A DNA stretch of 64,000 nucleotides from Mycobacterium paraffinicum (lineage in GTDB: Bacteria > Actinomycetota > Actinomycetes > Mycobacteriales > Mycobacteriaceae), in NCBI RefSeq assembly GCF_001907675.1, contig NZ_MPNT01000003.1, positions 62,001 to 126,000 of the forward strand, in the 5' to 3' direction. This document shows, piece after piece, positions 8,442 through 17,550 of this stretch; the first letter of the stretch is position 1; every line of letters begins with the position of its first letter. Made by a program: the position numbers and the translations under genes. Below the pieces are notes generated by a model. It was not told the DNA's origin and did not search any database. It saw only the letters and a list, made by a program, of their open reading frames with translations.

Positions 8442-9448
8442 ATATTCGCGAACAGCTCCAACACCGATGGCCGGGTACGCGGCCCAAAGACTGGCCGCTG
8501 CAGATGATTTCGCGCACGTCGTGGGCCGACCAGCGCCCGACCTACCACGAGGCGCAACCCGCCATCATCGACGGCGCCCTGAAACGGGCCCAGCGCAGGC
8601 CCACCGGAAATTGGTTCGCGTTCGCCGGCAGCGCCGACGTGCGGTCCGGGCGGCCGTTCGGCGCCCGGGTGGCCGGCGTCGACATCGTCGCCTGGCGCGA
8701 CGACGAACGCCGGCTCCGCGTCGGCCCGCGCAGCTGCCCCCACCTGGGGGCGGACCTGGCCACCGGGACGGTGCACGGCGGCACCCTGATCTGCCGATGG
8801 CACGGACTGGCCCTGGATGGCCAGGCGCGTGAACTCGGCTGGAGCCCGTTGCCCAGCCATGACGACGGCGTCCTGGTGTGGGTGCGGCTCGACAGGGCGG
8901 GCGGCGAGGAGCCGTCGGCCGGACCGGTGATACCGGCCCGGCCGACGGGCGACACCCTGGCCGCCGTCGCCCGCATGGCGGGCGTGTGCGAGCCCGCCGA
9001 CATCATCGCCAACCGGCTGGACCCCTGGCACGGCGCCTGGTTTCACCCCTATTCGTTCACCCGGCTCGAAGTGCTCACCACCCCAACCGAAACCGTCGAT
9101 CGCTTCTTGGTGGCGGTGACCTTCCGAATGGGACGCCTGGGGGTTCCCGTCGTCGCGGAGTTCAGCTGCCCGGAGGCACGCACGATCGTCATGCGCATCG
9201 TGGACGGCGAGGGAACTGGCAGCACGGTCGAAACCCACGCCACCCCAATCGGATTGGGCCCCGACGGCCTTCCCCGCACCGCCGTGCTGGAAGCCACGAT
9301 CGCGCATTCGGACCGGCCGGGTTTCTCGCGCGCGTCGCGGGCCGCCGCACTGATCACCCCGCTCATGCGGTTCGCGGCCAACAGGCTCTGGCGCGACGAC
9401 CTCGCCTACGCCGAGCGCCGCTACCAGGTGCGCACCGGCTTGGGCTGA
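8438..9448 (+). CDS. Rieske non-haem iron oxygenase of the crt operon
   Basis: Oxygenase-like protein of 336 aa. The Rieske [2Fe-2S] cluster ligands are Cys100-x-His102 and Cys119-x2-His122 (CPHLG, then CRWHG). Downstream, NRLDPWHGAWFH (Asn192, Asp195, His198, His203) fits the N-x2-D-x2-H-x4-H mononuclear iron motif of ring-hydroxylating oxygenases, so a true catalytic site is likely. Its start overlaps crtU by ATGA. Mycobacteria are known to make 3-hydroxy and 3,3'-dihydroxy isorenieratene, so ring hydroxylation is a reasonable inferred role. No reductase partner is seen nearby. Confidence 0.83.
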   Translation: MNIREQLQHRWPGTRPKDWPLQMISRTSWADQRPTYHEAQPAIIDGALKRAQRRPTGNWFAFAGSADVRSGRPFGARVAGVDIVAWRDDERRLRVGPRSCPHLGADLATGTVHGGTLICRWHGLALDGQARELGWSPLPSHDDGVLVWVRLDRAGGEEPSAGPVIPARPTGDTLAAVARMAGVCEPADIIANRLDPWHGAWFHPYSFTRLEVLTTPTETVDRFLVAVTFRMGRLGVPVVAEFSCPEARTIVMRIVDGEGTGSTVETHATPIGLGPDGLPRTAVLEATIAHSDRPGFSRASRAAALITPLMRFAANRLWRDDLAYAERRYQVRTGLG

Positions 9449-9460
9449 CGGTCAACTGCC

Positions 9461-9820
9461 GTGCGGAAAGGGTATGTCGCCGCCGTCGTCGTGACCGTGG
9501 GCGCGCACCTCGCCTACCTGGCCTACGTGCCCGTCGGCGGCTTCCTCGCGCTGCGCTGGCCGCGCACCATCGTGCTGCACCGGGCGGCCGTGGCGTGGGG
9601 CGTCGCCGTCATCGCGCTCAGGTTGCCCTGCCCGTTGACGTCGGCGGAATCGTGGGCGCGCCGCCGCGCCGGCATGGATCCCCTACCTACCGCCGGGTTC
9701 GTCGACCGTTATGTCGCGGGCCTGCTCGTGCCGTCCGGCCGCGTCGGTGTCGCGCAGGCGTTCGCTTTCCTGTGGGCCGCGATCTCCTGGGTCCTGTTCG
9801 CGCGGCGCGTCAGCCGCTGA
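9461..9820 (+). CDS. DUF2784 membrane protein
   Basis: Small integral membrane protein of 119 aa with three to four hydrophobic segments and the conserved CPLTSAESWARRRAGM-type loop of the DUF2784 family. It starts at GTG 9461, 12 nt after the Rieske gene, so it is probably the last gene of the crt operon. No function is established for the family. The gene ends 11 bp into the 3' end of the gene on the opposite strand. Confidence 0.8.
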   Translation: MRKGYVAAVVVTVGAHLAYLAYVPVGGFLALRWPRTIVLHRAAVAWGVAVIALRLPCPLTSAESWARRRAGMDPLPTAGFVDRYVAGLLVPSGRVGVAQAFAFLWAAISWVLFARRVSR

Positions 9821-10058
9821 GGCCCAGCTGTCCCCCCGGGGCGCCGGCGACCGCCGAATCCGTGCCGGGCGCCGCCTCCTCGGGCTGAGGCGGACGGGAC
9901 TTGCGCTGCCACAACGCACGAGCGGCAACCGAAACCAGAATGGCCGAGAGGATCACGGCGGGCCACAGGGCCAGCTGCGCCAGCCACAAGTCGCGCTGCA
10001 GGCGCAGCGCCGTGCGCCTGCGTCGCCAGACGCGCCGCGGCAGCTCTTTGACAGTCAT
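9810..10058 (-). CDS. Small single-pass membrane protein, unknown
   Basis: Predicted protein of about 82 aa with a very basic N-terminus (RRVWRRRRTALRLQ), one hydrophobic helix (ALWPAVILSAILVSVAARAL) and a Pro/Gly-rich tail. The start at 10058 (MTVKEL) is preferred because GAGAGCAG lies just upstream. Frames starting at 10070 or 10136 are possible. It converges on the DUF2784 gene with an 11-bp overlap. No family is recognised. Confidence 0.55.
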   Translation of the reverse strand: MTVKELPRRVWRRRRTALRLQRDLWLAQLALWPAVILSAILVSVAARALWQRKSRPPQPEEAAPGTDSAVAGAPGGQLGLSG

Positions 10059-10159
10059 CGCTGCTCTCATACCCCGCACCGGGCGAATCAAACGCCACAG
10101 CAGGAGAGGATTTCGCACCTCAGGGGTTTGGCGCACCGCGTTGACGGCTAGTCACCAGC

Positions 10160-10453
10160 ATGAGCACTGAGTCGCGCGTTCCCGCCGAACCGTCATCGCG
10201 ATCGTTCACCCGACTAGCGGCCGCCTGGTGGGCTCTCGTAGTCGGCCTGCTGATCCTGATCGTGCTGCTCATCTTCGTCGCGCAGAACACCGACTCGATA
10301 ACCGTGCACTTCCTCGCTTTTCACTGGAACCTGCCGGTCGGAGTGGGCTACCTGCTTTCGGCCGTGGCCGGCGCCACAACCACGGTGCTGGTGGGCGCCG
10401 CCAGGATGATCCAGTTACGCAGGGCAGCCAAGAAGCAAATCAAGGCGCTTTGA
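10160..10453 (+). CDS. LapA-domain (DUF1049) membrane protein
   Basis: Two-helix membrane protein of 97 aa. A polar N-terminal 20 residues is followed by a helix (ALVVGLLILIVLLIFVAQNTDS), the short exposed segment ITVHFLAFHWNLPVG and a second helix. A basic tail RRAAKKQIK ends the protein. The FVAQNTDSITVHFL segment is diagnostic of the LapA/DUF1049 family, found in envelope assembly contexts in Gram-negatives but uncharacterised in mycobacteria. It stands alone, about 100 bp from the divergent small membrane protein. Confidence 0.8.
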   Translation: MSTESRVPAEPSSRSFTRLAAAWWALVVGLLILIVLLIFVAQNTDSITVHFLAFHWNLPVGVGYLLSAVAGATTTVLVGAARMIQLRRAAKKQIKAL

Positions 10454-10789
10454 TTCTCTCGCTACGCAAACTCCTTGCTTAGCAAGCATTCCCGAATGCA
10501 GGCTGCGGGCGGGTGCGCGCTGGGCCGCCTCCCAACGATTCGGCTCGGGTCTTCGCGGGAATGCCACGGCGACAGGGTCGGAAGAGACCATGAGCCACAA
10601 CGCAACAAGTGAGCGGTCGCACAGGCGGTGGCAAGTCACCATGGCTCTGGAGACCGAGAGGTCCGCTCGGCGTCCGCGTGTTCGCTGACCAATCCGGTGC
10701 CAATGCGGGACACTTATCGGGGCTAGCGGGCCGCGTGTGGCGGTCGCCGATACGCTGGTCGGCGAATCTCGCAAGAAGGACACCGATAA
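10454..10789. other. Intergenic region, one perfect inverted repeat
   Basis: Some 336 bp without a convincing gene. It contains CTTGCTTAGCAAG at 10474-10486, a perfect six-base-arm dyad around one central base, 20 bp after the LapA gene. The unbroken frames crossing the region have no recognisable composition or domain. The carotenoid operator seen elsewhere in the island is not present here. Confidence 0.5.
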
Positions 10790-11371
10790 GTGACCAAGCG
10801 CGGCGCCGCAGACCGGCGAATGGACCGAGCCGAACTCGAAAAGTTGATGTCGGCCGACATGCGTGCGCTCACGGCGCAATCGGACCGCATCGGCCGACAC
10901 TTCGCCCGCCAGAATGACGTCGGTGGCACCGACTTACACGCCTTGTTGCACATCATGGTCGCCGAAACGGCCGGAACGCCGCTGACGGCGGCGCAGTTGC
11001 GGCAGCGACTGGATGTGTCGCCCGCCGCCATCACGTACCTGGTGGATCGGATGATCGACTCCGGCCACCTGCGGCGCGAGCCCGATCCCGACGACCGGCG
11101 TAAGACCCTGCTGCGCTACGAGGAATCGGGCATGGCACTGGCGCGCTCGTTCTTCACCCCCCTCGGTGCGCACCTGCACGAGGCCCTCGCCGACGTTCCC
11201 GACCGCGATCTGACCGCCGCACACCGCGTTTTTCAGGCGATGATGGCGGCGATGTCCACCTTCGAATCGCAACTCGCCACGCCGGACCGCAAACCGCCCG
11301 AGACGGACGGGAAGCGCGCCCCCGTCAGGGGCCGGCGTCGCGCGGCGCGCACCGGCGACCGGCCCGCCTAG
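10790..11371 (+). CDS. MarR-family regulator, paralogue of the marR at 1109
   Basis: MarR winged-helix protein of 193 aa. It aligns throughout with the first MarR protein: both have MVAETAG, AITYLVDR-IDSGH, PDDRRK and ARSFF-PL-AH segments, roughly half identical by eye. A basic Arg/Lys-rich C-terminal extension (residues about 165-193) is unique to this copy. It could start at GTG 10790 or the Met seven codons later. The 3' end overlaps the convergent glycosyltransferase by four bases. It may bind the same palindromes as its paralogue or antagonise it, and this cannot be decided from sequence. Confidence 0.85.
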   Translation: MTKRGAADRRMDRAELEKLMSADMRALTAQSDRIGRHFARQNDVGGTDLHALLHIMVAETAGTPLTAAQLRQRLDVSPAAITYLVDRMIDSGHLRREPDPDDRRKTLLRYEESGMALARSFFTPLGAHLHEALADVPDRDLTAAHRVFQAMMAAMSTFESQLATPDRKPPETDGKRAPVRGRRRAARTGDRPA

Positions 11372-12618
11372 GACACCGGCCGCCGGGCAGTGGAACCGAG
11401 CACCCGCTGCTCGATCAGTTCGGCCCCGCGCTGCACCCCGCCGGTTGCGGCGAACCCGGCGGCCACTCGGCGGGCGCCGTCCGTCATCGTCATCGCCGCG
11501 CGGACCTTCGCCCGCAACCGTGCGGGCGTGAGGCTCTTGGCCGCCAGGCGGGTGCCGCAGCGGGCGACCTCCACACGCCGGGCGACTTCCGCCTGGTCGC
11601 GCGCGAACGGCACGACACAGACGGGCACTCCGCGGTCGAGGGCCTTCAGCGTCGTGCCCATCCCGCCATGGGTGATGGCGCAGCTGGCTCGCTGCAAGAG
11701 CGCCGCGTGCGGGACGAAACGGCGGATGGTCGCGTTGGCCGGCCTGGGGAGGTCCGGCGGTATACCGGCCGGAAACGTCGCCACCACGTGGACGGGCTCG
11801 TCGGCCAGTGCCCGCAACGCGATTCGTCCGAGGGCGGCATCTGGCTGCCTGATCGACGAGGTGTTCACCAGCACCACCGGTCGGTTGATGTCGGCGACCC
11901 ACTCCGGTGCGGGCGCCTGCGCGGGCTCGAATACGCAGGCGCCGATGTGGTGAACCAAGCCGACCCATCCCGGGTGGGGATACTCGAAGGGCTCGCCGCC
12001 GACGGCCAGCAGCAGCGGCGCCCGCCGCACGAAATCGTCGACCGACACGATCGGCGACAACCCCAGCTCGGCGCGAACTGCGTTGACGCGCGGCACCATT
12101 GGACGATCGAACAGATACCGGACGATCGGCCGCACCGAGGCGTCGCGCAATTCGCCCAGGATGCCCGGCAACGGACGCAGCCCGGGACCGAACGGCGGAA
12201 CCCCGCGGGACCGCAGGTACGGCGTGAACGGCGAGAACACCAGCCACGGCATATCGCCTGCCTCCGCGACCGACATCGCCCCCCAGCAGTTCGCGTCCAC
12301 GATGACCGCGTCCGGCCGCACGGCGGACACCGCACGTCGCAAGTCCTCGACTTCGAGCGCCGCGCGGCGGCACGGCACGTCGATGGTTAACTTCAGCACT
12401 CCCAAGGCGTTTCGGGCGCGCCAGTCCTCACCGACGATCGACTCGATCGCCGGGTCGACCGGCTCGGCGTGGATGCCGACCGAGCGCATCGTCGCGACGC
12501 CACCCGCCATGGTGCGCGCGTGCACCTGGTGACCCCGGCCGGCGAGCTCGGCCAGCAGCGCGCCGGCCGGCAACAGGTGCCCCAGCGCCGGCGACCCGTA
12601 GGCCAGTATCACCGCCAT
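11368..12618 (-). CDS. GT1-family glycosyltransferase (MGT/CrtX-like)
   Basis: Glycosyltransferase of 416 aa with the GT-B fold of the UGT family. The N-terminus YGSPALGHLLPAGALLAELA is the acceptor-domain loop. The C-terminal THGGMGTTLKALDRGVPVCVVP is the donor-binding motif. It lies 11 nt downstream of idi2 on the same strand, so it is probably co-transcribed and under the operator at 13795. Context suggests glycosylation of a hydroxylated carotenoid, as CrtX does. Related mycobacterial enzymes glycosylate lipids or macrolides, so the acceptor is uncertain. Confidence 0.82.
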   Translation of the reverse strand: MAVILAYGSPALGHLLPAGALLAELAGRGHQVHARTMAGGVATMRSVGIHAEPVDPAIESIVGEDWRARNALGVLKLTIDVPCRRAALEVEDLRRAVSAVRPDAVIVDANCWGAMSVAEAGDMPWLVFSPFTPYLRSRGVPPFGPGLRPLPGILGELRDASVRPIVRYLFDRPMVPRVNAVRAELGLSPIVSVDDFVRRAPLLLAVGGEPFEYPHPGWVGLVHHIGACVFEPAQAPAPEWVADINRPVVLVNTSSIRQPDAALGRIALRALADEPVHVVATFPAGIPPDLPRPANATIRRFVPHAALLQRASCAITHGGMGTTLKALDRGVPVCVVPFARDQAEVARRVEVARCGTRLAAKSLTPARLRAKVRAAMTMTDGARRVAAGFAATGGVQRGAELIEQRVLGSTARRPVS

Positions 12619-12629
12619 GTCGCGCGCGG

Positions 12630-13777
<1,148 letters not shown>

Positions 13778-13794
13778 TGTGCAACGGTGAGTAA

Positions 13795-13824
13795 TTTCAG
13801 TTGATTAATGTTTAACATACTGAA
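13795..13824. promoter_or_regulatory. Candidate MarR operator 3 (idi2 / tspO)
   Basis: Third copy of the island palindrome, with arms TTTCAGT and ACTGAAA (the last A is 13825) and core ATTAATGTTTAA. It lies between the idi2 start (18 or 117 bp away) and the divergent tspO-photolyase genes. It matches the copy at 1745 in 25 of 30 bases. The AT-rich block is out of character with the surrounding DNA. Confidence 0.65.
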
Positions 13825-14052
13825 ATACTTCTCGTCGTGGTGTGGGATCGCGCGGCCGCGGCCGTAACGGGACGACGCTCGGGGCTGGTCGCGCCGGCCG
13901 CCGTGATCGTGCCGGAATCGTTTTGGCTGCCGTCACCCTGGTCATTCCCACGTTGTTCGGCCTCCTCGGCGACCGCATCTGGTGGCCATCTGCGCCGAGA
14001 CCCACCAAAGCCGCTGCAGCACAGACAGAAATCAACCGGAACGGAGCACCCC

Positions 14053-14532
14053 TTGAACAAGTCGACCCTTGCCGCCACCAGCCTCGCCGTCGCCGCCGCC
14101 GCGGTGACCGGCACCGTCGCCAACGCCAAGGCCGCTCCCGCCTGGTATGCGCGGCTGCGGAAGCCGGCGTACCAACCGCCCAGCGCCGCCTTTCCGGTGG
14201 CGTGGACCTCCCTCTACGGCGACATCGCGGTCACGTCGGCAGTGGCCATCGAACGCTTTCGGGCGGCGGGACGAGAGGACGAGGCGCGCCGCTACGCGGC
14301 GGCGCTCGGCGTGAATCTCGCGTTGAACGCCGGATGGAGCTGGCTCTTCTTCGGTTTCCACAAACTGGGCGCGTCGGCGGTCGCCGCCGCCGTGCTGACA
14401 GCCAGCAGCGCCGACCTCGCGCGGCGGGCGGCGCGGGTCGACGCGCGGGCCGGCGTGGCGTTGTCGGCGTACCCGCTGTGGTGTTCCTTCGCGACCGTCC
14501 TGGCCACCCACGTTTGGCGACTGAACCGCTGA
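14053..14532 (+). CDS. tspO: TspO/MBR family membrane protein
   Basis: Tryptophan-rich sensory protein of 159 aa with five hydrophobic segments. The family signature KPAYQPPSAAFPVAWTSLY and the NAGWSWLFFGFHKLG segment are present. TspO proteins bind porphyrins and related tetrapyrroles and modulate pigment gene expression in Rhodobacter. I chose the TTG at 14053, which has GGAG six bases upstream and gives the usual family length. A longer frame from 13837 would add an atypical 72-residue leader. It is followed three bases later by the photolyase gene, and both probably depend on the operator at 13795. Confidence 0.85.
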   Translation: MNKSTLAATSLAVAAAAVTGTVANAKAAPAWYARLRKPAYQPPSAAFPVAWTSLYGDIAVTSAVAIERFRAAGREDEARRYAAALGVNLALNAGWSWLFFGFHKLGASAVAAAVLTASSADLARRAARVDARAGVALSAYPLWCSFATVLATHVWRLNR

Positions 14533-14535
14533 ATC

Positions 14536-15864
14536 ATGCCGACGCTGTTATGGTTCCGTCGCGACCTGCGGTTGGGCGATCATCCGGCGCTGAACGCCGC
14601 GGCCGACGACGGCGAGGTGCTCGCCTGCTTCGTGCTGGACCCGAAGCTCGAGGCGTCCTCCGGCCGCCGCCGGCTCCAGTTTCTGGGTGACTCGCTGCGG
14701 CGGTTGCGTGACGACCTGGACGGCCGGCTATTGGTGACGCGGGGGCGGCCCGACGAGCTGATCCCGCGCATCGCCAACGAGATCGCCGCGTCGGCGGTGC
14801 ACGTCTCCGTAGATTTCGCGCCGTACGGTAAGCGTCGTGACGAACAGGTCTGTGCCGCACTGGGTTCGGTCCCCCTCGTGGCTACGGGCTCGCCGTACCT
14901 GGTCTCGCCGGGCCGCGTCGTCAAGAAGGACGGCTCGCCCTACCAGGTGTTCACACCGTTTCTGCGGCAATGGCGCGAGTCGGGCTGGCGGCCGCCGGCG
15001 AAATCGGGCGCCGGGTCCGCGCGCTGGCTCGATCCGGTGCGGCTACGTATCGACCGGGCCGAGATCCCCGACCCCGGCGCCACGCTCGACCTAGACGCGG
15101 GTGAGGCCGCGGCACGCAAGCAGTGGAAGTCGTTTATGGACAACGGGTTACAGCGCTACGCCGAAGAGAGGAACCGCCCCGATCTGCACGGCACCAGCCG
15201 AATGTCGGCACACCTGAAGTTCGGCAGCATCCACCCCCGCACCATGGCCGCCGACCTCGATCTCCGTCATGCCGGGGCGCAAGCGTACCTGCGCGAGTTG
15301 GCGTTTCGCGATTTCTACGCCGACGTGTTACACCATTGGCCGGCCAGCGCCTGGCGCAACTGGAACCGCCAGTTCGACTCCATCCGCACCGACACCGGCG
15401 CCGAAGCGAAGAGCCGCTTCGAGTCCTGGAAGGCCGGCGAGACCGGCTTTCCGATGGTGGACGCGGGAATGCGTCAGCTCCGGGAGACGGGCTTCATGCA
15501 CAACCGGGTGCGGATGATCGTCGCCTCCTTCCTGGTGAAAGACCTGCACCTGCCGTGGCAGTGGGGCGCCGAGTGGTTCCTGGATCAACTGGTGGACGGC
15601 GACATGGCGAACAACCAGCACGGGTGGCAGTGGTGCGCGGGCTGCGGCACCGACGCCGCGCCGTACTTTCGGGTGTTCAACCCGACCACGCAGGGAGAGA
15701 AGTTCGATCCGTCCGGGGATTACATCCGGCGGTGGGTGCCCGAGCTGCGCTCCGTGGACGACGCGCACCTGCGCAAGGCCCAACGGCCGGCGGACTACCC
15801 CGCCCCGATCGTCGACCACGGCGCCGAGCGCGCCGAGGCGCTGCGGCGTTACCAGAACATCTGA
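14536..15864 (+). CDS. phr: Deoxyribodipyrimidine photolyase (class I)
   Basis: Light-driven DNA repair enzyme of 442 aa that splits cyclobutane pyrimidine dimers. The N-terminal antenna domain begins LLWFRRDLRLGDHPAL. The C-terminal FAD domain carries HGTSRMSAHLKFGSIHPR, ELAFRDFYADVL, DAGMRQLRETGFMHNR and DMANNQHGWQWCAGCGTDAAP, all typical of class I CPD photolyases. It is co-directional with tspO, with a three-base gap. Grouping photolyase with carotenoid genes is seen in light-responsive pigment clusters of other bacteria. A cryptochrome-like sensor role is less likely given the intact motifs. Confidence 0.92.
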   Translation: MPTLLWFRRDLRLGDHPALNAAADDGEVLACFVLDPKLEASSGRRRLQFLGDSLRRLRDDLDGRLLVTRGRPDELIPRIANEIAASAVHVSVDFAPYGKRRDEQVCAALGSVPLVATGSPYLVSPGRVVKKDGSPYQVFTPFLRQWRESGWRPPAKSGAGSARWLDPVRLRIDRAEIPDPGATLDLDAGEAAARKQWKSFMDNGLQRYAEERNRPDLHGTSRMSAHLKFGSIHPRTMAADLDLRHAGAQAYLRELAFRDFYADVLHHWPASAWRNWNRQFDSIRTDTGAEAKSRFESWKAGETGFPMVDAGMRQLRETGFMHNRVRMIVASFLVKDLHLPWQWGAEWFLDQLVDGDMANNQHGWQWCAGCGTDAAPYFRVFNPTTQGEKFDPSGDYIRRWVPELRSVDDAHLRKAQRPADYPAPIVDHGAERAEALRRYQNI

Positions 15865-15987
15865 TCACTGCCTGCACAGCAACGAATGGTCGTGTGCGTG
15901 AATGTTTGCTCAATCGCCTGACCCGAAGCTGGTTGGCATGCGATTATCAGCCGATTCGCAGTTGTCAAGCCGCTCGGGAGGCACTAA

Positions 15988-16539
15988 ATGACACCCTTCA
16001 TCGTTCGGACGTTGCTGGCCTCCGGTGCCGCCGCGGGGTTGCTGGCCGGCGTGAACGCCTGTTCGTGTTCCGTCGGTTCGTCGCACTCGGTCAGCAAGAG
16101 CGATGTCGCCGGTCAGATCACCTCGAAGTTGACCGACGCTGCGGGCAACAAGCCCGACTCGGTGAACTGCCCGGACGACTTGCCGGCGAAGGTTGGGGCG
16201 CAACTCAATTGCGAGATGAAGGTCAAGAACCAGACCTTCAACGTCAACGTGACCGTGACGAGCGTGGACGGCAAGGACGTCAAGTTCGACATGGTCGAGA
16301 CGGTCGACAAGAACCAGGTCGCCAGCATCATCAGCAACAAGCTGGCCCAGCAGGTGGGCAGAAAGCCCGACTCGGTGACCTGTCCCGACAACCTGAAGGG
16401 CGTTCAGGGCGCCACGCTACGGTGCCAACTCGTCGACGGCACCGACAAATACGGCATCGCGGTGACCGTCACCAATGTCGACGCCGGCGACGTCAACTTC
16501 GACTTCAAGGTCGACGACCACCCAGAACCCGCCAGCTAG
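15988..16539 (+). CDS. Lipoprotein with two DUF4333 repeats (Rv3033-like)
   Basis: Secreted lipoprotein of 183 aa. The signal peptide ends in the lipobox GVNAC (Cys near residue 25). Two tandem DUF4333-like repeats follow, each with the pattern KPDSV-CP-DL then C-L/M-V. The first pair of cysteines reads NCPDDLPA...LNCEM and the second TCPDNLKG...LRCQL. The position before the Rv3034c homologue fits M. tuberculosis Rv3033. A role in envelope or ligand binding is possible but unproven. Confidence 0.82.
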   Translation: MTPFIVRTLLASGAAAGLLAGVNACSCSVGSSHSVSKSDVAGQITSKLTDAAGNKPDSVNCPDDLPAKVGAQLNCEMKVKNQTFNVNVTVTSVDGKDVKFDMVETVDKNQVASIISNKLAQQVGRKPDSVTCPDNLKGVQGATLRCQLVDGTDKYGIAVTVTNVDAGDVNFDFKVDDHPEPAS

Positions 16540-16674
16540 CGGTGATCGCAAGCGCGGCGAAGCCGGGCGCTGCGGGTCACCGCCATCCGCCCAGCGGTGA
16601 TCGCAAGCGCGGCGAAGCCGGGCGCTGCGGGTCACCGCCATCCGCCCAGCGGTGATCGCGAGCGCGGCGAACTT
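16538..16674. repeat. 55-bp tandem repeat, about 2.5 copies
   Basis: Two identical adjacent 55-bp units (16538-16592 and 16593-16647) and a third, truncated copy (16648 to about 16671, one mismatch). Each begins AGCGGTGATCGCAAGCGCGG and includes a later GGGTCACCGCC that can pair with GGTGA at its start. It fills the convergent gap between the DUF4333 lipoprotein and the acyltransferase gene. This resembles a mycobacterial VNTR/MIRU-type locus and may also serve as a terminator. Confidence 0.9.
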
Positions 16675-17412
16675 CTAACGAGCGGCCTTTTTGCGTTCGA
16701 TGTCGGCCAGCGCGGCCGCCAGTTCGGCCCGCTGGGCGGCCGAGCTCTCCCAGGCGAGCTGGCGGTTCTTGACGACCTTGGCAGGCGCGCCGACCGCGAT
16801 CGAGTAGTCGGGGACCACGCCGCGGACGACCGCGTGTGACCCCAGCACGCAACCGCGCCCAACGGCCGTCCCGCGCAACACCGTCACCTTCACCCCCACC
16901 CAGGTGTCGGGCCCGATCCGTACCGGCGACTTCACGATGCCCTGATCCTTGATCGGCAGCGTGATGTCGTCCATGCGGTGGTCGAAGTCGCAGACGTAGC
17001 ACCAGTCGGCCATGAGCACCGAGTCACCGAGCTCGATGTCCAGGTAAGCATTGATGACGTTGTCGCGGCCCAGCACCACCTTGTCGCCGAACCGCAGCGA
17101 ACCTTCGTGGGCACGAATGGTGTTCTTGTCGCCGATGTGCACCCATCGCCCGATCTCCAGCTGCGCCAGTTCGGGCGTCGCATGGATCTCCACGCCCTTG
17201 CCCAGGAACACCATCCCGCGGGTGATGATGTGCGGGTTGGCCAGCTTGAACTTCAGCAGCCGCCAATAGCGCACCAGGTACCACGGTGTGTATGCGCGGT
17301 TGCGCAGCACCCATTTCAGCGAGGCAACCGTGAGGAACTTGGCCTGGCGCGGGTCCCGCAGATTCGACCCCCGCCAGCGGCGATGGATCGGTGCGCCCCA
17401 CATGCTCGTCAT
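16675..17412 (-). CDS. Hexapeptide-repeat acyltransferase (Rv3034c-like)
   Basis: Left-handed beta-helix acyltransferase of about 245 aa, close to M. tuberculosis Rv3034c. Isoleucine/valine-rich hexapeptide turns (IHATPELAQLEIGRWVHIGD, VRIGPDTWVGVKVTVLRG, GCVLGSHAVVRGVVPDYSIAVG) fill the middle. The end AVGAPAKVVKNR is typical of LbH O-acetyltransferases, and a basic ERKKAAR tail closes the protein. The start at 17412 (MTSMWGAP) is chosen by recalled similarity to Rv3034c. The open frame extends to 17460. The substrate is unknown, most likely a cell-envelope sugar or lipid. Confidence 0.85.
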   Translation of the reverse strand: MTSMWGAPIHRRWRGSNLRDPRQAKFLTVASLKWVLRNRAYTPWYLVRYWRLLKFKLANPHIITRGMVFLGKGVEIHATPELAQLEIGRWVHIGDKNTIRAHEGSLRFGDKVVLGRDNVINAYLDIELGDSVLMADWCYVCDFDHRMDDITLPIKDQGIVKSPVRIGPDTWVGVKVTVLRGTAVGRGCVLGSHAVVRGVVPDYSIAVGAPAKVVKNRQLAWESSAAQRAELAAALADIERKKAAR

Positions 17413-17550
17413 GGCCGGACAGCCTAGCGCGCGCTTGCGGCGGCCGAGAACCGTGGGCAATCCGCTAGAGCCGAGTCGTCACGGGTTACCCTCACCTGTA
17501 CTCACTGGCCGCTCATGCCGAACGCCGTGGAAAAGGATCTGGGATTCGAG

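Noticed and set aside
10415..10917. Overlapping open frames in both strands of the 10.45-10.79 kb gap
   Set aside because: No hydrophobic, domain or codon-bias support; they overlap the start of the marR gene.
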